A model generated the notes under the pieces. It made no database searches. It was not told the origin of the DNA and worked only from the letters and a program-made list of their open reading frames with translations. DNA of 64,000 nucleotides from Trema orientale (Eukaryota > Streptophyta > Magnoliopsida > Rosales > Cannabaceae): the NCBI GenBank assembly GCA_002914845.1, contig JXTC01000063.1, positions 969,874 to 1,033,873 on the forward strand. The letters run 5' to 3'. The translations under genes and the position numbers were made by a program. Numbering within the stretch: the stretch's first letter is position 1; each line of letters starts with the position of its first letter. Below, one piece after another: positions 40,579 through 52,709 of the stretch.

Positions 40579-41839
40579 CTTTGCCAGCTCTGAGAATGAG
40601 ATGAGAGAAATTTGTCAGTGAGTTGTGACTATTGATGGATTAAAAAAAAAAAAGGGGAGTTCGCGATGAGAAATAAGTGGCCATAATGAACAAACCATTG
40701 GCCATTGATGAGAATTAGAAGACCCCTTTGCTCATTGGCCGGTGATGTCCGATGTGGCATCTTCACTTGAGTTGAGTCCATCCAAAACCCATGTGGCACT
40801 TTTATGGTTGCTAGTAGCTACCATCCTACTCTTGCTGTCTCAAGTTTGGACCTTTTGGCCTTTATGCAAAAGATTTTATGGCAAGAAAACGAAGCAGCCA
40901 GAAAAGGGAAAGGAAAAGGACATCCTCTTTTGGTTTTGTGATTGGAGTTTCTTTATTATTATTTTTTATTTTTTTAATTTTTTTTTGTGGATAAATGGGG
41001 TTTCTTTATAATTTTATGGTAGCCAAGCATATTTGCCATTAAATAATTCTTAATGTGTATCAAATGATGTTATTAATAATCCTATGGTTTCATTTACATT
41101 ATAACAAAATAATTATCGCTTCATTACCATGTTAAACAAAACTAAATAAAAATTTACCAAACCAATTCCGAAACTAAATAAAAATTTACCAAAAACTAAA
41201 TAAAAATTTACAATAGTTATCGCTTTATTTTGTCCGTGTTATTCCATGGGAATGGAATGGTGACTCGAGTCCTCTTGGAAAAAGATGAAGAAATGAACAT
41301 CACTTTCGTTGTTCCATTTTCTCTCTTTTATTGCACACAGTTTTATGAATCAATACATGCATATGCATTTGTTTCTTGAGTATTATTCAATTTGTAATAT
41401 GAGGCACGATATTAGGCCATACCTTATGGTTTTATAAGATGCAGAGCAATATGTAATTGAAAATTGGAAAATTTAGTGACGATTTTTATTTTCTTTCCAG
41501 GTATTAGTTCTTGAACCAAAAATTAAAAGTAATTACTAGGCCAATCTCATTGTAACTGCACTCTGAATTAAAGGGCCAAAAAGATAAGGATACAAAATGC
41601 CATTAAACTCCTGCAGCATACATAAGTTTGGAGTTCCAAAATAGCTGGATGGCGTGGCAACATAATATGTAGCTTACAGAAGAACCTCTTTGTCATCTCA
41701 TGTCCTTTGTAAGAGGAAAGTTTTGCCTTTTGTTCTGTTGAAATGACTCCAAAGATTTATCGAAAGAAAAAGGAAAACATAACCAAACGCATTTCTTTTA
41801 TGTGAAGCTAAATGACTTTTAACAAAGGCAGAAATGTTC
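40579..41839. other. Upstream region of CAS and spacer to the NLR gene
   Basis: This holds the CAS leader and promoter on the minus strand and the 3' flank of the NLR gene. A tandem phrase 'actaaataaaaatttacc' repeats at about 41,141-41,210. A plus-strand open frame at 40,742-41,011 has one hydrophobic segment but no recognised family. Confidence 0.5.
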
Positions 41840-44527
41840 TTATATTGGGAGAACATGTTCAATTCTATACCAGTGCTCACCCTGGCGTTCTTGCATCTTA
41901 AGTCCAACATGACCAGGCATAAATCCCAACTTCAAGCTGCGAAGAGAAGGCACCGGCCATAAGCCCCTCGGAACAATCTTCAGCTGCTTACACTCAACAA
42001 TCTCCAGCTCTCTGAGATTTCTCATTGCTCCTTCCTCTATTCTCCACCTCTCCACTACGTTCATGAACGAGAGCTTCAATAACTGAAGCTGAGGAAAGCC
42101 TCCACTTGAGCAAGTGATTTCTCTGCCCAAATATGCTGCCCGCTTCAGTTTCAAAACTCTCAGGCTTCTCAGCTTCTCCAGCTTCCCCATGGGGTCTTCC
42201 ATTAACAACGAGCCTGTCAAAGACAACTCGGTGAGGTTTGTGGGGAAGCAGTGTATGTCAGGCATCTTTCCCATAGATCCTGTTAAGTGTAGCTTGTAGA
42301 GATGAGTGAGGCTTGAGAAGTCCCACTGTGGAATGGCTTCATAAGTAATATCCTCACTCTGAAATCTTGCTGCATTGAGCTTCAAAGATTCAAGGCTTTT
42401 TGAGTTAAAAATCCACTTTTCCAAGTGTTCTTTTTGAATAAAAAGATGGCCATGCAAACCCAATTCTCGCAATGTGGTTAACTTGTTCAAGCAATCCTCC
42501 ATTTTGCTTGAACTGACCTCACTGAAATACAAACCAGTTAACGTTTGGAGGTTTGGGAGATACGTGGTGGTGGTGGGAGGTATTAGTACCATCTGTTGGA
42601 GGTCACTGAAATACAAGTGTTTCAGTTGTTGCAGTTTGAAAATCTCTGCTGGGAAAGGATTGACCAGAGTTGATCTCAAGTCTAAAGTTTGCAAGTTCGA
42701 AAGATAGCGAACAGAAGACGGAAGCTTTTTCAACCAAGTTCCACTGAGCCCCAGATACCTTAGATGAACAAGCTTTCCAATAGCTGAGTCAAGCTTGGAT
42801 ATATGCGTACCTTCTAAATCGAGAACTCGCAGGAGTTTAAATCTCTTCACTTGAATCATAATTGGCTCATTGAGGTCAAAGCATAACAAGGAGCGTAACT
42901 TTGTTGCGGTGTTCTTTGCAGGAGGGAAAGTGAAGTGTATAGCAAGTCGACGGCCTCTTGTCAGGGTCCTCATAGAACCAATTTCACCATAAATGACATC
43001 AAGAAATCTATCTTCCTTAGCTTTCATTATTGCGAATTCTCTCAAAACATCATGCACACGACAGGTTTTAATCCTTCCATTCGACTTCCTTGTAGCAACT
43101 TGAACCATGCTCCTCCCCACTAGCTCCTCCAAATAGTCCTCCGAGACATCTTCTAATGGTTCTTGACCTCTTGGCAGCACAAAACCTTCCGCAACCCACA
43201 ACAAGATCAACCTCCTGGCAGATATCTCAAAGTCTTCTGGAAAGAGACCAAAGTAAAGAAAACATGGTTTTAGGTAGAAAGGCAAGTCAAAGTAGCTCAA
43301 AGCTAAGATGTCTGCACATTGTATAGGGTCTTGTGTTAGCTGCCAGTGAACACTTTGCAGAAACTTGAGCCACTCACCGTAGGAAGCTTCCCTTCTTGAC
43401 AAGAGACCACCAACTACTACAATTGCTAGAGGCAACCCCCCACATTTATTTACAATCTGTTTTCCAATCTCTTCAGTCCATGGAGGCAAACTTGTAACCG
43501 AATTCCATTCTAGGGAGACCTTTCTTGACAAGAGTTCCCAGCTATCCTCATCATCAAGCAGACTCAGTTCATGAGGTGGAATTCTTGGATCAGCATGTAT
43601 AGCAACATCTTTAAAACGAGTGGTGAACATAATTCGACTTCCATTATTTGAGTCAGGAAAGGCTTCTTTCAGATTGTCCCAAACTTGTTTCTTCCATATA
43701 TCATCCAAGACTATGATATACCTCCTTTTGTTTAGATACTTTGATAGCTCTTCTGCCAAGTCTTCTTTATGCATCTTTTCCAGTTCTGCTTTTCCAAACC
43801 CCATGAGTTTTTTCGCCAAATCCCTCAAAACTTCTTCTGCTCTATACTCTTGAGAGACACAAACCCAAGCACAGCAATCAAAATGTTTTTTGATGTCATT
43901 ATTATGGTAAACCATCTTAGCAAGGGTGGTCTTGCCCAAACCTGCCATGCCAATTATCGAAACCACAGATCGCCGTGACTCCCCATGGATCAGCTGAGCT
44001 TCTAATATGCTTACGTCGTCTTCCAAACCAATAATATCTTCTTCAAAAGGATGAGGAGAAGATCTCCTCCTCTCCTGAAGCTCAGAAACAGCTGAAGTCG
44101 CCCCTTCTCCCTTTCTCCCTATGTTTTCAATCCCATAAGTTGATCTGCTATCTGATATTTCATGGATTTTTGTTTTGATCCTATTGATCTGCCTGTTAAC
44201 CTTCGACCGAGAAACTAATTTACTCGAGAAAAACAGATAAGAGTACCTTTTGAAAATGCCCTTCTCTCTTTGTCCTGCTGTTTTCTGAACGTAGATGTCA
44301 ATAAAATCATCTGTATCAAAAGCAACCTCTCTTATGTCTGCCACCCAATTCCTAACTCTTGCATCCCTATCTTGTTTTGCATCTGCATCTTTGAGAAAGC
44401 ATTGCATTCGCCTCAGTTCCGCTTCGATCCATTCGACTTGGTTGTGCACTTTTGACAAGGAAACTGCTTCCTCAATAAGCTGGTTTGCCAACTTTTCTAC
44501 CACCAGGGAAACAATATATTCTGCCAT
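41840..44527 (-). CDS. CC-NBS-LRR disease resistance protein (RPP13/RPP8 type), intronless
   Basis: This is a single open frame of 895 aa, an intracellular immune receptor that detects pathogen effectors and triggers cell death. Domains: Rx-type coiled coil (1-150) with a MADA-like start (MAEYIVSLVVEKLANQLIEE) and a degenerate EDVID-type motif near 66-78; NB-ARC (about 163-500) with P-loop GMAGLGKTT (193-201), RNBS-A (CCAWVCVSQEY), kinase-2 YIIVLDDIW (270-278), RNBS-B GSRIMFTTR (296-304), GLPL CGGLPLAI (362-369), RNBS-D CFLYFGLFPED (422-432) and VHD in place of MHD (491-493); then leucine-rich repeats (about 520-880), which usually set specificity. No frame breaks and all key motifs present, so probably functional. 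Intronless structure is usual in this group. No second NLR lies in the window. Which pathogen it senses cannot be told from sequence. Confidence 0.96.
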   Translation of the reverse strand: MAEYIVSLVVEKLANQLIEEAVSLSKVHNQVEWIEAELRRMQCFLKDADAKQDRDARVRNWVADIREVAFDTDDFIDIYVQKTAGQREKGIFKRYSYLFFSSKLVSRSKVNRQINRIKTKIHEISDSRSTYGIENIGRKGEGATSAVSELQERRRSSPHPFEEDIIGLEDDVSILEAQLIHGESRRSVVSIIGMAGLGKTTLAKMVYHNNDIKKHFDCCAWVCVSQEYRAEEVLRDLAKKLMGFGKAELEKMHKEDLAEELSKYLNKRRYIIVLDDIWKKQVWDNLKEAFPDSNNGSRIMFTTRFKDVAIHADPRIPPHELSLLDDEDSWELLSRKVSLEWNSVTSLPPWTEEIGKQIVNKCGGLPLAIVVVGGLLSRREASYGEWLKFLQSVHWQLTQDPIQCADILALSYFDLPFYLKPCFLYFGLFPEDFEISARRLILLWVAEGFVLPRGQEPLEDVSEDYLEELVGRSMVQVATRKSNGRIKTCRVHDVLREFAIMKAKEDRFLDVIYGEIGSMRTLTRGRRLAIHFTFPPAKNTATKLRSLLCFDLNEPIMIQVKRFKLLRVLDLEGTHISKLDSAIGKLVHLRYLGLSGTWLKKLPSSVRYLSNLQTLDLRSTLVNPFPAEIFKLQQLKHLYFSDLQQMVLIPPTTTTYLPNLQTLTGLYFSEVSSSKMEDCLNKLTTLRELGLHGHLFIQKEHLEKWIFNSKSLESLKLNAARFQSEDITYEAIPQWDFSSLTHLYKLHLTGSMGKMPDIHCFPTNLTELSLTGSLLMEDPMGKLEKLRSLRVLKLKRAAYLGREITCSSGGFPQLQLLKLSFMNVVERWRIEEGAMRNLRELEIVECKQLKIVPRGLWPVPSLRSLKLGFMPGHVGLKMQERQGEHWYRIEHVLPI

Positions 44528-47500
44528 GTCTCCCCCTCAAAATTTTCTCAGGAAACAATCAGACATAGAGTTTCATAGGTACTGGATCAGATGTTTCAGG
44601 GATGTACTGTTGGAAGGCAGATATGCTTCATAGTTGGACCAGTTTTAACCAGCCACCTAAATCTCTTTCAGTCTGAAACCATACCACTTTAGTCAACTAA
44701 TTGATGGATTGAATCTTACTTCTGCATTAAAATCAAATGTGAAGACCTAAGTTCTATTACTTTTCTTTCTTTTTGGGAGGTTTATGGTCTAGGATCGTTA
44801 CAATTGGCAAAACAAGATATTAAACTACTGACCCTGCCTATGCTTATGGTCAAGGTTTATGGTCTAGGTTCATTTTGGTCCTACTGATAATGACATGTAA
44901 AATTCTAGTCTTTGCTGGTACACATATAACCCTGCCTATGCGCTTGCGTTTACTACCTGCACGAAACTGCGGTCCACCAGAACTTCTAGTTACCTCAATT
45001 ATACATCAATATTTATCAACAGTAATTAACCAAAATCTAAATAAAAAAGCCGAAATATACAATTTTCAGCTCATGTTATTAATGGTAAATCCTAACAGGC
45101 CACATGGCTATAACTAGATAAACCTAAAGAAGAATCATGGTGACAAAGTAAATTATTCAAGCTGGAAGTTACTTGGAGCAGATACTAATAAAGTTAAAAT
45201 CCAGGTGAAGTAAACTACTGCAGAAGTATCAATACAAACCAGTGGGAAGACAATTTACAACAGATTTTGTTTTTATTATTTCTAAGCAGACTTGTTGCCC
45301 AAAAAAAAAGAAAAATTGTAGCCACTAGTCCATACAAAGCCTGCATGTGGCCTGGTTACTGAAATGGGAGAGCCCCAAATCTTGAGCCTAACAGCTTTGG
45401 GCCTAACAGCTTTGGGTCTAAAATCTTTATGTTCTGCACACATTACGGGATCAGCAAATGGATAGGGCCTATTACACTTTCCTATCGATCATGTAATTCC
45501 TAACTCATGAGGAATCCAGGAAAGTGGGCCTATTGTTAAACTTAAACTACTACCAGTCTTGGTCCTGAACATCAATAAAGCTTTAGAAACATCCCCCCGT
45601 TTTTCTTAATTTCTTTTTCATTTTTTTAAAACTAAATATACAGGACACCATGGGTAACACAAAAAAGAAAAAGGTGTGTTACCACTAACTACTATTTGCT
45701 AGTGCATGCAGTGTTATTATTTTTATTAAACCAGACGTGATTAGGCTAGAAGTTAGAACTAGAATGATAAATACAACTTCCTAAGTTCTTATATATATAT
45801 ATATATATATATATATAGCTTATGTGCAATAAAATTTAAGAGGAAGACCTTTGTGTATAATGGTTGCTTCAAATCATTCTTCAGCTAATTATGCAAAACA
45901 TGATTGTGTGACACTAAGCAACCTGTTCTCATAACTTTCTATAGGAGTACATCCATACACACATATTTAGGAGTTAGAACATACATGTAATCGTCTCATT
46001 CACAAAAGAGACTCGAATTATATATTGTACAAAGCAGGAAGCTCCAAGTAAAATGCCAAAACTTAAAACTAAATCCTATAAACTTATAACGGCATCGATA
46101 AGGTTCCACTGTGCATGTTACTTCTATCAAGTGACCTATTACCTATGCATTTGACACGTGTGGGACCACACTATGAGATGATCTTCTGTGATCACTACTT
46201 CTACCAATAGTATTGTTATTTGTTATTACTATTTGTTTTCTTTTGCTTTAATCATGTAATCTGTATGATTATTTTAATTGAATTTACTAATTTTATTTTA
46301 TTTTTTCACATTTCAAGACTAGAGATACGTACAATACCAACAATCTTATTTTATTTCATCTCGTTGTTAGTGAAATCTGAAGTTAAGGAAATGTTCACGT
46401 AAGCATATGGAAAATCTTAAGTAATTCGATTTGCCAAACTGTAAAAAATTTGAACAAAATAAATTTATGTTCATCATCATGAACCGATTTTGAAAAAAAT
46501 GACACACACAGCATATGTGACAGAAAATATTTTGTAAAGCAAACTAAGTTAAAGCTAATTTAGCTACTTATACATGTATATATTTATATAAGAGAACTTT
46601 TTGCCACATTTCTATTTTCCCATTAAGTAATTTCCACAAATATTTTTTCATTAAGAAATTAAAGCCATAACCAGGGTTTATACATCATATCTCATCTCAC
46701 CCCTAAAATCAACTACACACTAGGGGCATGTTCATACCTAAGTGTACAGATCTGAAGGTCCATATGTTCACAATATAAAAATATATTTGTGTGTGCGTCT
46801 AGCTATATCATAAATACACAAATGGCTTGTATATAAAACAAATATGGCTTCCTTAGAGGGGTTCATATCGAAGTAAAAAGCTTTGTATCAAAAGTTCATG
46901 ATAGAAAATCCAACAAGAAACCTATTAATGATACTTTCATGTATATGATTCCATGACTAAAAGTTAAAGTGTTATATACTAAGGTTGAACGTTTAACATG
47001 AGAAAGAGACCATAAAGTAAATACACGAAGAATCCAACAAGAAAATAGCCAAAGTTTCTGATCATGATTCTGATCTCAGCTAATTTTGAAAAACATAGAA
47101 GCCAAGCCAAAGTATATGGGGCAATTAATATGTTCTCAAGGCCCAAAAAGAGACACCCACAAAGTGACAAGTGCCATACAATTGTTTTCTTTAAAATAAA
47201 ATATTAAATTAAAAAAAAAAAAAAGAATTTTGAAGTGTACAGAGGCATGCAGTGGTTGAGCTGGGTAGGTTCAAGTTGGAAAGAAACATAAGGTATCAGT
47301 TCGTTTTTGGGCTTTTGAGGTGGGATTTTTGTTTCGTGGCTGTTGGAGTTATATAGCTAGTGGTATTAACTAAGCTAATTAATGATGTGATTAGATTAAT
47401 TAATACTGCATTATGCACAATAAAACATAGGGCCCTTTTATTTTGTTACCTCATTTGCTATTTGGAGTTTTCTGCAACAACTTCAGCTAATATTCCTTGT

Positions 47501-48654
47501 CAGATCATCACCTTTGGCAATTGGCAGGTTAGCTATATATCAAATTTACTCATCTACCCATCAATTCTAGCATTTTGTACTTTGGACCCATGTCATTTAT
47601 CATTCACTTTGTCTTTATTCGCCCCATCTTAAAGATCTCCAGGTTCTAGCTTGAATTTATATTTATATATATATATAGCTAATAATTTAGAAGTTGCATG
47701 AATTCTCGAACTTCTTGTTTTTGTTTTACTTTTGAGAAGTACTTATCTAGAAATGATTTTGAAAAGTATAATGCTTTGTACTTCTCACTCTTCTTATTTG
47801 TTTATGTATAGAAGAGTATCATGTTTTGTACTTCTCACTATTCTTATATGTTTTTTTTCTATATTAATTATTCTTTTGCTTAACAGAGAAACTGTTTATA
47901 AAAAATTAAGGCAAAAAAGATAGAATATGTTTATAGATTTATAAATCAAATGTTAATTATTGATCTAGAGGTCATTAAATACAAAACAGCTCTTAATTAC
48001 TAGTGCTTAGGGTCTTAAGAAATTTGTTCTTCAAATTTAAAAGGCATCTTGGGCTACACCAAAATTTCTTAAGAATTATCAGCAAGTTGTTAACTTTTCC
48101 ATAATCTTTCAGGGTACTCTGGTCATTGTTTCATGTGCCAAATTTGTTTTTTATGGTGGTGTCTTCATACTATAAGGCTGCTGCCTGACAAAATAAAATA
48201 ATAATACTAAAAAAAATTAAATAAACTAAGCAGAAAAATTAGGCTTCTCTAACGTGTCAAACAAGTACAAAAAGATAGCCATACTTCCAAACTATGGTCA
48301 ATCACTAAAAGTTACCAATTTAATCAACACTATAAACTGATCTACACTGACTTATAATATATAATCTTTTTGACCTTATTTAAAGTTGTTTGGCAAATTT
48401 TCTATTCCCTAACTTATAAGAATCTACATGTTTTTTCTAGCAAGCATTACTGTTTTGATATGTCATAATTCAGATATTCCTTCATAAACAAACAAAACCA
48501 AGCCAAGACAATGACCAACATGTCATTCTATATACATTTGCATCATTCTTACAATCATTATTCTAATATTTACACATGTTATGTATGTCTATATATAACA
48601 TCATTATATTTGTTCCCTCTCATCTAAGCTAAACCAACCCTTTTCTCCTTCCCC
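44528..48654. other. Intergenic DNA between the NLR and ERF genes
   Basis: It contains the divergent promoters of both genes. An irregular repeat occurs at about 44,750-44,940 ('ggtttatggtctagg' and 'accctgcctatgc' each twice), with (TA)n tracts at about 45,789-45,820 and 47,660-47,680. No coding or RNA gene was recognised. Confidence 0.55.
48590..48654 (+). promoter_or_regulatory. Candidate core promoter and leader of the ERF gene
   Basis: A TATA-like 'tatatataaca' at about 48,590-48,600 lies some 55-60 bases before the ATG, with a C/T-rich leader ('ccttttctccttcccc') directly before the start codon. If used, the leader is short. Confidence 0.35.
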
Positions 48655-49389
48655 ATGGACATCTTAGAGATCAGCTCAAATATCCCATCTGACTCCCAAA
48701 ACCCTATTTCAAATTACTCCAAAGAACCAAATATTGAACCAGAAAAATTCCATGAAAGTGGGGATAATAGCTCTAAGCTTCCAAAAAGATCAATCTTGTT
48801 AAAGAACAAGGGACCAAGAAGGTTCTTAGGAGTGAGACAGAGGCCATCAGGGAGATGGGTTGCTGAGATTAAGGACTCAAATCAAAAGCTAAGGCTTTGG
48901 TTAGGGACTTTTGACACACCAGAGGATGCTGCCTTGGCCTATGATAGGGCTGCAAGGCTTTTGAGAGGAAGAAATGCAAAGACCAACTTCCCAAATCTGG
49001 GAATTATGACTACTTACGAAGAGAATTTCAGCATATTGGGGAAGAACAATCCACGGCTTTACCGTCTTCTTCAGCAGGCAGTCATGAAGAACAAGGTCAA
49101 GAACAATTATTGTAACATCAATATTCCAATATGGAATAGTAAGGATCGTAATATGGGAGAAGAGTACCTTAATTCATCGGTTGGTAACGATTTCGAGACT
49201 TTGGTTGAGGAAACCATAGTTTGTTCTTCATCAAGCTATGAAGATGATCATAGGGGTGATCAAGATCAGAGGGATAATAAGAAGAATAGTAATAGACTTT
49301 GCAGTAGTACTGCAATTTCACTTGGTAGTTCTAAGGTTTATTCTTCTGTTGTTGTAGCTCCTTCCTTCAGTGCTTCTGATCAATGTTGA
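48655..49389 (+). CDS. AP2/ERF transcription factor, intronless (ERN/RAP2-11-like)
   Basis: The frame encodes 244 aa with one AP2/ERF domain at about 57-113 ([19 protein letters not shown] ... [25 protein letters not shown] ... TNFP). It should bind GCC-box or related DNA in the nucleus. The WVAEIKD strand combines a DREB-like Val with an ERF-like Asp at the two diagnostic positions, as in the ERF group with RAP2-11 and legume ERN proteins, my closest match from memory. A basic patch ([16 protein letters not shown], about 41-56) before the domain may be the nuclear signal. After it comes a conserved-looking [15 protein letters not shown] stretch (about 129-143), then a Ser-rich acidic tail with no EAR motif seen. 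Absence of introns is normal for ERFs. The ATG in 'ccatgg' is in good context. Subgroup assignment is uncertain. Confidence 0.94.
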   Translation: MDILEISSNIPSDSQNPISNYSKEPNIEPEKFHESGDNSSKLPKRSILLKNKGPRRFLGVRQRPSGRWVAEIKDSNQKLRLWLGTFDTPEDAALAYDRAARLLRGRNAKTNFPNLGIMTTYEENFSILGKNNPRLYRLLQQAVMKNKVKNNYCNINIPIWNSKDRNMGEEYLNSSVGNDFETLVEETIVCSSSSYEDDHRGDQDQRDNKKNSNRLCSSTAISLGSSKVYSSVVVAPSFSASDQC

Positions 49390-50359
49390 AAGGAATAAAA
49401 GATTGTATCAACTAAAAAAATAATGATACGTATGAGCCTTCGATATATTAGTTCTACTCTAGAAGCAGCATAGTCCACACGTTAATATCTTTTTGTTTAG
49501 ATTTTTATTTGGTTAATTTATGAGCTACTTGATCAAGTATTTGTGATGATACCAGAAAACTTAGGGGCTAAATTAGTTTGATCTTTTTTACATGTTGTCA
49601 TGCTATATATTAATTAAAATGGAAAGAAAAAAAGGAGGGTGGAGATCGGGAAGTTTTTTTCACTCATGTAAATATTCTGTTTGAACGGTATACAAACACA
49701 CATGGTGATATACATATTGTCTAAACATACATCATGAGTTATAATAAGAAGTGGTCCAACAGGCAAAGATGCTACTATTATCTTGAATGCTAGCTATGTA
49801 GCTTCTATTTATTGCTAATATATTGTTTGTCGATTGTGCAATGTTGAAAATTTGTGTCACTTTGGCATATTAGAAATCAAGTCACACTTGTGCATGTTGG
49901 GTTGGAGACCATATTATATCCAGCTGATATTTGCATGGTGCTATGCTTTAATTAGTTTATCATATTATTGCTCTCATTACATACCATATATCTCAAGTAT
50001 GTGTGTAAGCACAAATGTATTATGTATCCATTTACCATTTGGCCAAGAAAATATGAAGTCTGTTTCACCTTTTGGGCCGTATGGTGTAAGTTTTGCTTCC
50101 TATATCATAAATTTGTTTGCTTTCTTTAAGTAGATGTTTATACTTTGTCGTTGCTTTCTTTAAGTAGATGTTTATACTTTGTCGGTCTGTCGTATCTTTT
50201 CATGTAGTTTATCTGACTTGAATTAATAGATTATAAATATAATTCTTCCCATATGCATATACTCTTTCTATATAGTTATTAGTGCTAGGTAAAATAATTC
50301 ATGAAAAAACTTTGATTTTGTATAGATCAGAGAAAATATGCCCTTCTTGGAGTATTTGT
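49390..50359. other. 3' flank of the ERF gene and intergenic DNA
   Basis: The nearest 150-250 bases are likely 3' untranslated sequence. A 31-bp direct repeat ('gctttctttaagtagatgt' at 50,119 and 50,152) is the only structure seen. Confidence 0.5.
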
Positions 50360-50885
50360 AAAAGGATAAATAATAATTTTATTAGTCCCTGAACTATGAG
50401 AAAAGTCTCATTTAGTCCTCAAATTTTATATTTTATCATATCAGATTTTAAATTATTAAAAATATTTCATTTTAGTCTTTTTTACTATGCATTATGTTTG
50501 ATTCTTAGCATAAATAGCACATAAGATCCATTTATCCTTCTTTATTATTGATTTCAACAAAATTTTACATTTCAGACAGTTTTATACTACTCTATTATCT
50601 GATGTGCAGCTAATATTTCCCCAATCAATCATTTTTAAACTGCTTTAATATTCTAATATCTTTATAATATTGGTCTATGCTTTTGTATATATATAAAATA
50701 AGTCTAACAAAAGAGCACAGGTATTTCAAATACTCCTTTTAAGAATAATACGAAATATATAATAAAAAATAACTAAAATAGAACTATTTTCACAATTTAA
50801 GGATCAAAATAATTAAATTTAAAGTTTAAGAATCAAAATGAGACTTTTCTTATAATTTAAGGACCAATAGTCATTTATCTTTTTC
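50360..50885. mobile_element. MITE-like element of about 525 bp, TIRs about 80 bp
   Basis: The left end 'ggataaataataattttatt' and the right end, read on the other strand ('agataaatgactattggtcc'), are similar. Both continue into 'gagaaaagtctcatttt'. The inside is AT-rich and non-coding. No certain target duplication was read. Confidence 0.6.
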
Positions 50886-51753
50886 AAAAAGTCCACTGCA
50901 GAATTTCATTTAGAACAACTAGGTCCAATAGTGCCAAAAAACACACATGCACATACATAAAAGAGAAGGAAAAAACAAAGTATAAAAATACAAGCATTAA
51001 GTAAATGGATACTGGAAGATGCAACCAGGTGGGTCTACATGAAAGAGTTACCTTCGATCTAGAACGTTTATTAATGTGGGTTACATGATCGGACTCACAT
51101 AGAGCCATCTCAATAAACTATTATGATTTATCAATCATATGTGATTGATTATAGCATCTTTCCGTTCGCAAAATGTAAATAAGACATTATTACCTATTTA
51201 TTGTTCTCATAATCAATATAATATTTGAACTTACACGTACAAATCCACTTTCTTTTGTTGTTTCCTCCTTTTGGTTTTCACTGGCTCTTGAATTAGAAAA
51301 TGGTATGAGAGGAAAAAAAAAAAAGGAAAATCGGTTTATGTATTTTCTTTACTTCTTTTTGCTCTATTTTCGTCTCAATCGAAATTGAATACTATTTTCC
51401 TAGTAAGCCTAATTTAATTTAGGCTTGCTCTTGCGACTCTTTAATTTTTTGTTTTTGAACGTGAGATAATAGGTGAAAATATTTTCTAAGTGTTGTTTGA
51501 GAGAATTTTCATAATTCATCTCACTTAAAATATAAAAAATAGCCAAAAGAAAAAAAAAAACACAAACAAATGAGCTCGAAGAACTTAGAATTGATCATGC
51601 CATTAGAAATCACAATATAATCCATGATAATGGATACTCGTAGTTAATTATCTGATTCGAATAGAAAAGGAAAAAATGATAGATGTGGGGAATAATCGTC
51701 TCACAGATAATGTGGGTATGGTGCGTTGATGACATTAGCATAATGGGAGCTAG
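50886..51753. other. AT-rich intergenic DNA, no gene seen
   Basis: No gene, RNA or repeat family was recognised. Confidence 0.5.
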
Positions 51754-52709
51754 CAATAGCGGAGCCACATTTAGGCAACAGGGGCATATGCTCACTGGAT
51801 TTTTTCCGAAAACTCTCTTTACATAGTATATATATGGACACCAATCTAGTAGGTTTTTTTTTTTTTTTTTTTACCTATACATAGGTATCAATTTGGCAAA
51901 TGAAAATTTATCATGCACATTTTTTTATATTAAAAAATAAGAGAGAGAAAAAGCATTAATAATGCACGTCTTTTTATATATCTCATAATAGCCTTTGGAT
52001 CACCATTAGATGATGATCCAACGGCTAAAAAAAAAAATACCTACACATAGGTAAAAAAAAAAAAAAATACCTACTGGATTGGCAACCTATATATATATAT
52101 AATATTTATATATTAAATCAATTTACTCATAATTTTTCTCATTATACATATCATATTATATATTTATATATATGTATATATTTAGTATCTTTGAAACCTT
52201 TTTAAATTTAAATTTTTTTCTTCAAAATAAGAGTGAAGTTCCTGTGTATTTATATTCAGATATGTTGGGAAAAAAAAAGTCTTTTGTTTCACCAACATAT
52301 TCAGTTATGATGTTTTATTTGTAATATATATGTATTATATAAAAAACAACAAACTTGTAAATATTATACCATTTTTGTTTTTTTCTCCTACTTTGTAAAT
52401 TTTATAAAATAGGTGGGTTTTCTATCTCTAATTTAGAAGATATTTTAAATGAAATTTGCACTCGTTATTCTACACATGAGAAATAATATTAATATATCAA
52501 CTAGTATGAGAGTCAATTTTACATATATCTTCTTATAAATACGAAGTTTAGAAAGTAAATTTTAGATTATAATCTAGATGTTTGAGATTAAACTTGAAAA
52601 ATATGTAAGCAAATTAATCTTTATTTAAGTTAGCTTAAAATTTTGATTTCTATGTTTGCCTCCCCCCCCCCCCTCCCCTTGCGGAAATAGTTTTCTGGCT
52701 CCGCTACTG
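51754..52709. mobile_element. Non-autonomous hAT-like element with a nested MITE
   Basis: The ends are 'caatagcggagccaca' and, read from the right on the other strand, 'cagtagcggagccaga', a good TIR pair. The flanks 'ggagctag' and 'agtgctag' match at 6 of 8 positions, consistent with an 8-bp target duplication. The interior is AT-rich, non-coding and includes a C-run at about 52,663-52,676. Another small element is inserted at about 51,828-52,094. Confidence 0.72.
51828..52094. mobile_element. Small MITE nested in the hAT-like element
   Basis: The left end 'ccaatctagtaggttttt' followed by 'acctatacataggta' matches, inverted, the right end 'ttacctatgtgtaggta' / 'aatacctactggattgg'. The centre contains 'gatccaacggctaaaaa'. 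A related piece occurs near 60,838-60,950. Confidence 0.65.

Noticed and set aside
40742-41011. Plus-strand 89-codon frame with a hydrophobic segment upstream of CAS
   Set aside because: No recognised family, low-complexity tail, and it lies in the CAS promoter region; not supported as a gene.
41840-44527. Several open frames on the plus strand across the NLR gene
   Set aside because: They are shadows of the long NLR frame with no protein similarity of their own.
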